Positions 1 through 9,730 of a stretch of DNA of 64,000 bases are shown in pieces; positions within the stretch are counted from its first letter, which is position 1; each line of letters starts with the position of its first letter. The DNA comes from Takakia lepidozioides (Eukaryota > Streptophyta > Takakiopsida > Takakiales > Takakiaceae). The notes under the pieces were generated by a model. It saw nothing but the letters and a program-made list of their open reading frames with translations, ran no database searches and had not been told where the DNA came from. The position numbers and the translations under genes were made by a program. Where the stretch lies: the NCBI GenBank assembly GCA_030704615.1, contig CM060734.1, positions 51,912,042 to 51,976,041 on the forward strand, read 5' to 3'.

Positions 1-19
1 GAGATAAAACTCTGTGTAC

Positions 20-3000
20 CTAGTTTCTGGGGAAAGATGGACTCGTCATCAAGCTGTCCTTCAATCCAGTCCATCAAGTACTCTACATACTTCGGTGCTG
101 AAACCTCCAATGGCTTCTTAATCTGCACACCATCAGCCCACCTGTACTCATACCTGCACACAGAATAAACAAGTTTAATTGAACAGTTCTGTGTAGGACA
201 CCTTTTTGTCTTTAAAATATCTGGAACCTACTCTGAAACTTAATGCAGAGAGTACACTCCAAATCGACAATGATGCACATACCCCGCAAGTCAAGCAAGC
301 TATTCAGGCTGATATGGAGAACTACGAAACAAGGTCATATACTATTGCTTAACCCAATATGTCCTAATCCCTAGAGCTTCCACGAAGAGTAAAGGGACAT
401 ACTTTGGTCCAGCTGACATTGTCGGGCAATTCTGTGGGGTGCAGAACTCGGTCAAGGTTCCAAATAACAGGTTCACTTGATTGAAGAAATCCACCGCTGC
501 AGCCCTCCCAAGCATCCTCCAATTAGGTCACCACATTCAGGATCCGAAAGCTCAATAGTCACCAAAGTTCCATTTCCACGAAACATCCTTCACACATGGT
601 CCAATGTGAGGTGTTTGTCCACTCCTTGCACTAAATGGTTGTTTCTCAGACTATCAGTGAGTATAACAATTTCAAAATATGGATTGAAGACTCAATGCCA
701 CCACCAAATCACTTCATACTCTGGACAGCCATTTAACTGTCTCCACATTGACAACATTCTTCACTACAAAATGCCAGTCATCGCCTCTCACATTTTGCTC
801 TCCCCAGGCCAGTTTGAGGTGTTGCTTTGAGTAGAAGTTGGGATAGGGAGAGACGTCCACGCTCAATGTTCCCTCCAGAGTGATGGTTCCCAGTGCTCTA
901 GTGACCATAGCCTCCATTGGACAGTGTCCTCTCAAAGCCCTCATCAGGATAAGGGCTAGCAGTGACCTGGACATGTATAACACTCTGATACAAGCATGGA
1001 CATTTACTTAAGACCAGGAAGAAAAAACCGGTAGGCAGGCCACACAGGGGTTCAAAGACCAATTACAGACCTCCAACAGGCAGCGAGAAAGATAGAAGAA
1101 AGAGAGACTCACTGTTGACAGCCAACCACTCATAGAGATCCTCCCCAGGAGGGAGTCGCACAGCCTCCCTCAAATTGCCACTTCCTAAAGTGGCATCAAT
1201 GTGCTTGCGCAACTGTGCCCCCTGCTTGGCCCCATCCAGTTCATGCAGATGAGCCACAAACAACCCTCTAGATGTAAGCCAAGCAAACTTTCATGGGGAA
1301 ACTCCAACCTTCATCAGGAAGGTCTGGTTGCTCTCCTTCTAAGCGTGGGCAAAAATTTATGTCCATACTACCAAGTCCTCTTATCTTCATTTAGCTGATT
1401 GACAAGGATTATCAAAACACAAATGTCAATATTTGTCACGTCCATACTACAAAGTCCTTAATGAGTGCTTATCTTTGTTTAGCTGATTGACAAGGATTAT
1501 CTACATACAAATGTCAATATCTGTTGTGACGAAATGAATTGATGGCAATGACAAATCTGTCTCTGGCTGACCCATTCTTTCTCCATCCCATGTTTGAAAA
1601 CACAGAAAGAGCATGCTATTTAGTATGATGAGAGGTGGTCAAAACATAAACATACCTTGCTGCCATTTGGCGTACTCTTTTTAGGTCGGAATGTCCGTTG
1701 ATTCCTGTCATCAATCATACAAACACCAATATGTCAAAACACCAGAGCAATCCTAGACGGTCAGAACTAGAGCTTCCAAGAAAAGACGGAATGTAAGGCA
1801 GTTGTGAGAGGCGAACAGGGAGTGAGAAAGAGAACGTACTCATAAGCTGTTGGTTGCCGTAGCCTTGTGGCCATAGACCCCGCACCCAGTTTGGGCGACA
1901 CAAGGGGAACATACACTACCTTTGTGACGGGCTCACTCCAGTCATGGGACTTACCTTGGTATAAAAAATTGGTTTGGGCTCTGCAGATTTCCTCTAGAAA
2001 GCCCTTCACACAAGCATCAATCTGCAGCGTGTGAGCTGCCCAGCAATTATACCGCAACAGGGCCAGGACTCAACCTCGAGATTGGAAAGTTGGTGAAACA
2101 CAGGGACTACGTGCAGGGACTATGTGTCCTGAAGAGGGTCACTCTCTGATGAGAATACCCCAGATATTGTATCAGAAAATGGATGCTGCCTTCACGCCAC
2201 GCACACATCGGGCATTGACAATCTCCCTTTCCTCTCTGCATCTGTTTATTGTTCAAAGGTACTCCTCCCCTCCTCCTCCCCACAATCATCGAAGGCCACC
2301 ACCACATATTTACTAATATTGGCTTCTAGCCTCCACAGATCAAAGTACCTCTTCGCACAATCAATCAACTCCTGAAGATTGGATAGGGTATCCCCGAGGC
2401 CCACAAAGTCTTCCGCAAAACATAAGAGCTGGTATGGTGGCATCACCCACCTTTAACCCAAATCCCTCGCTTTCCACATCTTCAAGGAGCTGATTAATGT
2501 AAACATTGAAGGGCAGTACGGAGTGAGAGAGAAGGTACTCATGAGACGCTGTTAGCCTTTGGGGAGTGAGAGAGAGAGAGAGAGAGAGGTCATATTGTGC
2601 CCTTTCCTAGACAGTCTCACTGGCAAGTGACAACATCACATCCAGGGCCAGATAGGAGCTAGAGCAGCAGTGCTTTCTTGCATGAAGCCAGCCCGTACCC
2701 ACACACATTCCTCAGGCTGAGTCTCCATACTCTGAAGGTAGACAAAGATGACAGGAAAAAATCAATGAGCATGTTCTCTCTCATTTTGTATCTTTCAATT
2801 TGGTCTACAGGAGAGCATAATCTAGACTCATCACATGCTCAGAAGCCTGACACTCCTGGAAGGCCATCCAACTCCAATTCGCTCAACCATATAACCAAAC
2901 CACACCACCTCCGAGAGAAGTACAGATACTCGGCTTTCAACCAAAGATTGCTCCACACTTTGTGCAATAGGTTTGAGAACAAGCATACTAGAAGAAAATG

Positions 3001-3707
3001 AACTACATAAATGCCACTGAAAGAATTCAGAGCGATTTGCAGGTTCCATCGGTACAAGTCCAACACCATGAAGTGTTCAAACCTGTCACTGTCACCCTCA
3101 CCTAAATTACAGCCACTTCCCTCTGATGACAGAAAATATTAATGCAGCTGCAAACCGCACTTGACCCACCCAGAATTGAGGTCCACTGAACTCAACCTTC
3201 GTTTTCCTAGTACCACTTCAGGCTTCCAGTCAGTCTAGTTTTTAGGTTTCCTCTCTAGGAGGTGAGTCTAGCATTGATTCAGCCATCCCAGCAACGTCGA
3301 ACGAACGGAGACTGTCATGCACCATCAGCAGTACAAAAGTAGTCCTACTACCGGGGTATAGGCTGGAAGAGAAGGAGACATAACCGCAGAGCCGCGGAGT
3401 CCGAACATGCACTCTTCTTTCAATGACGAATGCCTCCAAAACGGTGTCACTCCTATGTCTACATACACATTGCATTTCATTTTATCCCGAGACAAGGGCG
3501 GGGGCGGGTGATCAGATTCATCAATCGTGCACCCACACATACGATCCGCACACTCACACAAGCCAGATCTCCAATCCGACTCTCAAATTCATTCTCTCAA
3601 ATTACATGACCTCAAGTATTCAACTGTTCTGAAGTATAATACTAGGAGAGATATAGCGAGGGACGGTACAGAAGGAGAGACAACCTGCCCAGCCCAAAGA
3701 GACTCAT
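20..3707 (-). CDS. MOB1: MOB1-like kinase activator, 5' five exons (partial)
   Basis: Adaptor that binds and activates NDR/LATS-type kinases in Hippo/MEN-like control of division and growth. Five exons on the minus strand: 3707-3685 (ATG, MSLFGLG), 1704-1656 (NQRTFRPKK), 1221-1113 ([20 protein letters not shown]), 496-403 ([10 protein letters not shown], then [10 protein letters not shown]), 153-20 ([13 protein letters not shown], then [16 protein letters not shown]). All junctions are GT/AG and codon phases agree (23, 49, 109, 94, 134 nt). The Cys pair in EFCTPQNC corresponds to two of the family's zinc ligands. The C-terminal part, including the zinc-binding histidines, lies beyond the window's left edge. 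The first coding exon is only 23 nt. Intron 1 (about 2 kb) holds truncated LINE copies. Near-identity to plant MOB1 makes the call firm. Confidence 0.95.
1836..2519 (-). mobile_element. Truncated, internally deleted LINE copy in MOB1 intron 1
   Basis: Minus-strand LINE remnant. The left end is the family 3' terminus (TATGAGTAC-type end preceded by KATANNVL-like codons). The middle carries the C-terminal CPxC...H...C zinc-finger-like region in degenerate form ([19 protein letters not shown]). The right part (2246-2446) encodes a degenerate reverse-transcriptase motif, [20 protein letters not shown], where LLYADD is expected. The RT segment is joined directly to the C-terminal segment, so an internal portion is missing. 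The element is flanked by similar purine-rich sequences (GGAGTGAGAAAGAGA at about 1819 and GGAGTGAGAGAGA at 2520) that look like a target-site duplication. Confidence 0.75.
2520..2575 (-). mobile_element. Ultra-short LINE 3'-end insertion with TSD
   Basis: A 30 bp fragment (2533-2562) of the LINE 3' terminus (GGTACTCATGAGACGCTGTT) lies between two copies of GGAGTGAGAGAGA (2520-2532 and 2563-2575). It abuts the larger LINE copy, so the same purine-rich target seems to have been used twice. The target is low-complexity, which weakens the TSD argument. A (GA)n run follows to about 2589. Confidence 0.5.
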
Positions 3708-4225
3708 CGCGCGAGAGGCAGCCGTGTCTCCGGAACGCTGACGGCCTCCTCCGCACTGGAGCTGCTTCTTCCTCCTCCTTCCTACGATTGATTGTGGGTC
3801 ATGGCCGCTGACCTGTGCAAAACCCAACAACCAAAATTGCTCGCACACCTCACAAACACAAGATCTGTGCAGGCAAACAGCGCACACGAGTGCGAGGGAC
3901 AACGCGAGGAAGAAACAGGTCCTGCAACCGGTCTCGATATATCCCGAATCTCCGTTGTATTTCGTATCAACCCTTTTCACACAGCGCGTACTGTAACTTT
4001 TTTTTTTTGGGGGTAACTTTATCTACTTTATACTCTTTTACATCTTCTTACTTTTGTCTATTTTTGTTTTTCTTTGTTTTTCAGAAATTTAGTTTATGAC
4101 AAGGGGTATGGTGGGGGTGGAGTTTCTGGGGCAGGGAGGACAAGAGAAGTTTCTTTTGATTTCCTTGTGTTTTCTGGAGTATCTCAGTTTTGTGCTGAGA
4201 AATGCATGAAGAGGTTTCGTGCTTT

Positions 4226-4611
4226 TGAGTTTCAACGGTGCTCTGGTCCCTTGCTTTTCCAGAAATAGAGAAAGATCACAGCTCTCATTGTTAAGCTTAG
4301 CTGTGTGGCCATCACTCTTCAGGCTTTGAGTTTCAATGGTGTTCTGGCCCCTTGCTTTTGGAGAAACAGAGAACGATCGCAGCTCTCATTGTTAAGCTTA
4401 GCTGTGTGGCCATCACTCTTCAGGCTTTGAGTTTCAATGGTGTTCTGGCCCCTTGCTTTTGGAGAAATAGAGAAAGATCACAGCTCTCATTGTTAAGCTT
4501 AGCTGTGTGGCTATCACTCTGAGTTTCAATGGTGTTCTGGCCCCTTGCTTTTGGAGAAATAGAGAAAGATCACAGCTCTCATTGTTAAGCTTAGCTGTGT
4601 GGCCATCACTT
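4226..4611. repeat. Tandem repeat, four copies of a ~101 bp unit
   Basis: Units start at 4226, 4327, 4428 and 4520, each beginning TGAGTTTCAA and containing TTAAGCTTAGCTGTGTGGCC. The last unit has lost about 9 bp at its junction. Units 2-4 are nearly identical while unit 1 is more diverged. No convincing coding sense on either strand. It lies about 0.5 kb upstream of MOB1 exon 1. The surrounding stretch 3720-5330 holds no gene I can support. Confidence 0.9.
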
Positions 4612-5356
4612 ATTTTGTGACCACTTGAGGGCCTGTGTTCTGGAGCTTGTTCTATCCAAAGACCCCACTTTACCCACCTTAGAGTGTCCATGCTCTGTTG
4701 TGCACCCAGTAAAATGTCTACACAAGCCTGGATAGAAAGAGCTGTGAATACTGTGGTCTAATTCATTCCCAGTAGTGGTGAGATGATGAGATATCCAGTG
4801 CTGCTCAACCACAGCCATATTTGGAAGAGACTGACAAATTAGAAATCAGGTCAGGAAAAGAAAATCATTGCTGAAAAGGTTCTCTCTTGAAACTGAAACC
4901 AATGAACATATATTGCCAGACCCTAGCACCAAGGGAGGAAAATCATCACCAGCTGCAATGCCAAGTGCACCTCTACACTGAGCTCAACGGGTGCTGCTGG
5001 ACTGCCGCTACTCCATCATTGATCTACATCAAACCCCATGTCACATGTATCAGATAAAATGGAGAAGCCTCCAGCAAGCTATCCTTAAGAAAGAGAGACA
5101 GATGAAGAGAGGCACCACATGAGCATTTGAGAATACCGTACTTCACAACCTGGGTCTCTGGTCTACAGTTAGAAATTTTAGAATTAGGTCTGACACTCCC
5201 ATTATGACAAACTTGCTGATGCGTTCGATAATGCACACAATAACCAACACACCCCAAAGCAAAAAAGCAAGGGTAAGAACAAGCACTTCTTCATGTCCTT
5301 GGGTACCCAACATGGACAGTCTAGAGACTGTGTCTCTCTCTGTCTCTCTCTCTCTG

Positions 5357-5925
5357 TCTCATGGATGACCTCAAGGGTCTACCCACTCTCGGCACTAGAC
5401 TGAAATTTAAACTCAGGGCAGGAAGCCTACCTTTGAACAGCAAACAGAAGCAGAGAGGAAAGGGAGAGTGCGATTGCCCATTGTGTGGGTAACCTGAAGA
5501 CAATATTCATTTCCTGATTCACTGTCCGGGGTTTTCTCACCAGAGAGACGCTCTCCTCAAATCTATCAAGGGAATTGTGCCTGTACCTCTGTTTACGAAC
5601 TTTGAAAGTCTTGGTGAGTTATGTCCAGGTGGATCTCTTGTGGTCTGACTTTTTCAATATGTCACTGGTACTGGAGTTGGCTGAGCCAAAAGCCCAGGTC
5701 CTTCTGGGGCTTAGTTACTGGGAAAACCACACACAGCAGATTGATGCTTGTGTGAAGGGATTTCTAGAGGATATCTGGAAAACCCGGAGCAATGCTTTAC
5801 CAAGGTAAGTCTTACTACCAACATCAGCCCCTGACAGAGGTAGGTTCTGTCCCTTTGTGTTCCGCTCAAACTGGGCGCAGGGTCAATGGCTACAAGGCTA
5901 CGGCAAACAACGTCTTATGAGTACA
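5357..5925 (+). mobile_element. 5'-truncated LINE copy (C-terminal region and 3' end)
   Basis: Plus-strand copy of the same LINE family as in MOB1 intron 1. It reads from codons for DDLKGLPTLGTRLKF through the zinc-finger-like cysteine region and [17 protein letters not shown] to the conserved 3' terminus ending in ATGAGTAC. Both flanks are (TC)n-rich, consistent with insertion into a pyrimidine microsatellite. Several frame breaks and a stop make it a dead copy. Confidence 0.8.
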
Positions 5926-5944
5926 TTCCGTCTCTCTCTCTCTC

Positions 5945-6300
5945 CTTTCAAGAAGACAATATACACTTTCTGTTACATTGTCTGGGATACTCTCACCAGA
6001 GAGTGACCCTCTTCCGGAGCATCAAGAACATTGTCCCTGAACCCCTTTGAAAATCTTGAGGCTGAGCCTAAAGCCCTAGCCCTGTTGGGATCTAATTGTT
6101 GGGCAGCTCACACAGCAAGGTGATCCTTGTGTGAAGGGCTCCGATCTAGAGGATATCTGAAAAACCCAAACTAATTGTCTTAATAATGGTAATTCACACT
6201 ATGGAGTGAGAGGTAGTATCTGTTCCCTTTTGTTTTGCCGAAACTGGGTGTGGGGCCTATCGCCACAAGGCTGCGGCAAACAACCTCTTATGAATACATT
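5945..6300 (+). mobile_element. Second 5'-truncated LINE copy, same orientation
   Basis: Immediately downstream of the previous copy. Starts inside the cysteine region (EDNIHFLLHC-like) and runs to the 3' terminus ATGAATACATTC. More diverged and more frameshifted than its neighbour. Short CTCTCCTTT-like sequences on both sides may be a target-site duplication. Confidence 0.7.
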
Positions 6301-6779
6301 CTCTCCTTTTAAGTTGAAGTCTATGGGTGGCTTTGTAAATAGAGCCAAATGTGATCCTCACCACTAAATAAACCATAGTGCCATCATCCACCTGATCATT
6401 GGCCCCATAATTTAGTCAAAACTGCGTTGTTTGAACAATCTGCTAATCTTGGTAAATACGAGGGTGGAGAAGTTACAGCCTCTGGTATTCCAAAAACGCA
6501 TATCTCAAGGATCAACCTACCATTAAAGCTGGAGGCTCTTGCCATCATCTACTTTCAAAGGCAATTTTCATCTACTATCCATCCATCTTTGCTCTTCCGC
6601 CTCCTATTCTCTACAAGAATTAAGGGCAATTACCAGCCAGCTCGCATCTCTTCACACAAAAGAAACAAGACTCTGCAAAGACTAAAGAATGACCAGAGTC
6701 ACACAAAAGATGAGGAATGTAAGAAGGAGAACACATACAAAGCCAAAGTTTGTACACGAATGAGCTGTTGCGATCTCTC

Positions 6780-7193
6780 TCAATCCTCGTACACCCGGCA
6801 CTCGTCGGTCTCAGGGTTATCCTTACAGAAAACTTCCAAGGGGTCATTACTATCTCCCTTACCGCTAATGCGCTTATCGGCCGCGGCAGCACTGAGCTCT
6901 TCCACTTCGTCCCAAGCTGCTACGCACTCTCCAGAGGTAGCATCTTCGGCACAAACCTCCGTGGCTTCGTCGATGCTCTTCTTTACCTTGTCATTCAGGT
7001 CGGTCGATTTTGCTGCTTTTGGGACCGAGGCCATCCGCCTTACCCCTACAACCCTTCTACATTCTCTCCTTAAGGGCATTACCGATGGGGAAGAAACAAA
7101 CCCACATCCTGCCCTTTGCGCAGATGAGATTCTCACTCTCGGAACTGCAATTAGTGTCGCAATTGCTGTGGAGGTCATCGACAACGACGCCAT
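6780..7193 (-). CDS. CP12: Chloroplast CP12 regulatory protein
   Basis: Small redox-controlled linker that joins GAPDH and phosphoribulokinase into an inactive complex in the chloroplast stroma in the dark, shutting down the Calvin cycle. The single-exon ORF of 137 residues starts at ATG 7193 (MASLSMTSTAIATLIAVPRV), a Ser/Thr/Ala/Arg-rich N-terminus typical of a transit peptide. The mature part has the N-terminal Cys pair (VCAEDATSGEC), the core AAWDEVEELSAA and the C-terminal Cys pair in FCKDNPETDEC, ending CRVYED, which fits the family exactly. In-frame codons upstream of 7193 are not CP12-like, so this start was chosen. Intact, with no sign of decay; its presence shows the host is photosynthetic. 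Confidence 0.96.
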   Translation of the reverse strand: MASLSMTSTAIATLIAVPRVRISSAQRAGCGFVSSPSVMPLRRECRRVVGVRRMASVPKAAKSTDLNDKVKKSIDEATEVCAEDATSGECVAAWDEVEELSAAAADKRISGKGDSNDPLEVFCKDNPETDECRVYED

Positions 7194-8005
7194 GATCACT
7201 CGAGCCTCTCTCAGAATGTGCAAACCACAAGAAAATAGATACACAATGCAGAGCCTTCGGTGTTCACGTAGTCAAGATAAGGTGTCCAAGAATACAAAGT
7301 TTGTTTGTATTATCACATTCAACTAAGTAATTGGTACTGTACACCAATTCGTCTTACTGGGTTCTCTCCAATACATAAAAGCATGGAGGCACACACTACA
7401 CACCACAGCATCTGGACATCATCCCTTCCAAGAAATGATAGAAGTAATCAAAGCCCATGAGCATCAAAACGTTTCAGTTTTAGTTAGTCAACTGAGCTTA
7501 TCCATGCAAGGAGGATGTCAGTGGTCCATTGCTCCTCCCGCCATAGTGAGAGATCCCTGCTTTTTCTTATCCTCAAATGAGCCGAGAGATCCTTCCTGGA
7601 GGTAATGGTACACTACAAAGTGTGTGATTGGTGATTACCTGGAGCCCCCATGTAAGCTGCTTTGTGGGTCATTGCCATTGCCATTACCTTGTTACTTTGG
7701 CATACTATCATGGAAGCTTGAAACTGGGTCTTCTCTTCCACACGCGGGAGTAATCCATCCATGCTGACTGTCACAGTGGGCAGTCGAGATGATTCAGCAC
7801 GTATCCATCCAAAAGGAGGGGACGTGAGAGGCTTGAATTCTGACAATTGTGGGTTCTCTGGATGGAGCTCTTCCATGAGGAATTGCAGTGGAGAAGCTCA
7901 AAGATGCAGTAAGATGTGATGTTGTAAATAGCTGGATTGCGAGGGTATTGGGCTGCAATCATTTTATTTGATACGTATTCGAGAGCAGTGAGAATCCAAG
8001 AAAGT

Positions 8006-8880
8006 ATGAGAGAGGAAACAGGGCAGGAGGAAATCCGGGGGGAGAAGAATGGTGGAGATGGAGGTGAGCGGGAAAGAGAATGGCGAGCCGCGAGCTATTT
8101 CTTAGCGAAAGGTCCTTCAGCAACACTCCAGTATGTGGGTGACGATGCCAGAGCGTTGGTTTATGCTTACCAGGCGCAAGCCCTTGACGGACCCTGCGGG
8201 CCTGGTCTCGACGGCTCCCTTGCCGCAGATCCAACTCTCAGGAAGAAACAGGTACGTGATTATTCGTTTGTCAGGGGCCTAAACAATTACAGTTGAGAAA
8301 CTTTAGATGTTCTGCACTCTGCAGCTGGTGGGATTGTGCACAGGCAGGGCCAGAGTTTGAGGGCCTTTGAATTCCTGAACTATGCTAGACACAATTGCTC
8401 GATTCTACTCGTAAAAGACTCCTCCATAGACTGGGCGCTATTAGAGAACCCCCAAGCAGGTCCATTTCGCACGCAGTCTCAAGGCCTTTGATCATTGCCA
8501 TCACACCAAAGCACTCTAATTGGTTCTCTATCAGGCTAAGGTAGTTAGACTCCACCGCGTAACTAATTGGGGCATAGCCAGATGTGCAGTATCACAAAGC
8601 GGTATTTGCTGTGAAGGTAATTCTTTGCTGTCAGATTTTGCGAAATTTTGATGAATCTCAGTGGAAACAGGAGGCATGGAAGGCATTAAATGGAATGTCA
8701 AGGGAGGAAGCCAAGAGAAAGCTGGTTGAACTTATCACACACCTACTCCCCCAGTGGAAGGAATGGTGCAAAGAGCATGCAGAGGTTGCCTTCAATCTAT
8801 CGGACAACCAGGGAGAGGCTGACAGGCTCCTCCAAGCGTTCAAGAAAAACTCTAAACCTATTCAACAGTCTCGACTGTAG
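8006..8880 (+). CDS. Acyl-CoA-binding-domain protein, two exons
   Basis: Predicted 163-residue protein from exons 8006-8251 and 8635-8880 (82 codons each, the second including the stop), joined in phase at CAG|GTACGTG and TGTCAG|ATT. Exon 1 carries WRAASYFLAKGPSATLQ and ALVYAYQAQALDGPC, matching the first half of the ACBP fold. Exon 2 carries WKQEAWKALNGMSREEAKRK, the ACBP C-terminal helix signature, then a charged tail. In the helix-2 motif usually written LYGLYKQATxG the tyrosine-lysine pair reads Gln-Ala, so acyl-CoA affinity may be altered. The start is the first ATG in frame with the domain; a upstream exon cannot be excluded. Divergently arranged with CP12. The domain call is good, the exact subfamily is not known. 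Confidence 0.72.
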
Positions 8881-9730
8881 ATGCAAGGCGTCTGCACAGG
8901 AATCGCAAAGCACAACTGGTCAAATTGATTCCATGGCCTGTAGATGTTTCTCTGAGAACAGCTAGGGTCTGGGTTATAAGTTATAAGTATCTGTCCTGGG
9001 TATCTCTCTGATGTAGAGGGTTTGAGGAGAATATGCGACCGATCTTGTGAAACTCAAGATCCAATGGAGAGGCTCACAGTTGTGGTTTATCTGTGGGGTT
9101 CTTTCCAAGAATGCCATTGGTGGTCAGCCATCTTAAGAGGACCGAATGAAATCGTCTATGTAACTTCTATGACTAGACTCTGCAATTTGTTTGTTACTGA
9201 AAAGTTCAGTGCAGCTCTTTGCTCAGATGTTCATTTACATACTTCGTACATCATCCCTGAATTTGAGTACTCATTTTCAGCTGCTGCCAGAAAAGGGGAG
9301 TGTACCTCTTTCCCAAGCTTCTGCAAGCATTTATGTACATATTTTACATTGTGGACATACTGTTCAGGTAGCAATAGTTCAGAGCCCTACTTCAACAACT
9401 AGCTCAAATAATCTGACCATAAGCTACAGAAACACCTGGAAACAGTAATATTGTATGCCTACATCAACGCCCTATACTACAAAGCGGCAGAAACTATCCC
9501 CAAAATGCTAGGGAAGATGTAATGGTTTGATCTACTCGCAGAGACAAGCTCATAATCTCAAGCTCACGTACTATTTGGCCTTTTTGGCCCTAGACAGCAA
9601 TTTTCCAATACTCATTGTTACTGACTTCTCATTTCATCAAGCCATGGTGACCGCAGAGCTGAACACTTGGATGTCGAAATACGAATTGCAACAACTGGAC
9701 AACTCCACATGGGCTGGGTGAAGCGTTAGT
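8881..9730. other. Intergenic, no supported gene
   Basis: Between the convergent ends of the acyl-CoA-binding gene and the FYR-domain gene. Only short open frames without similarity or codon structure. It presumably contains the 3' UTRs of both genes. Confidence 0.5.

Noticed and set aside
6427-7326. 299-codon open frame on the plus strand
   Set aside because: Antisense to the clearly recognised CP12 gene, with no similarity of its own.
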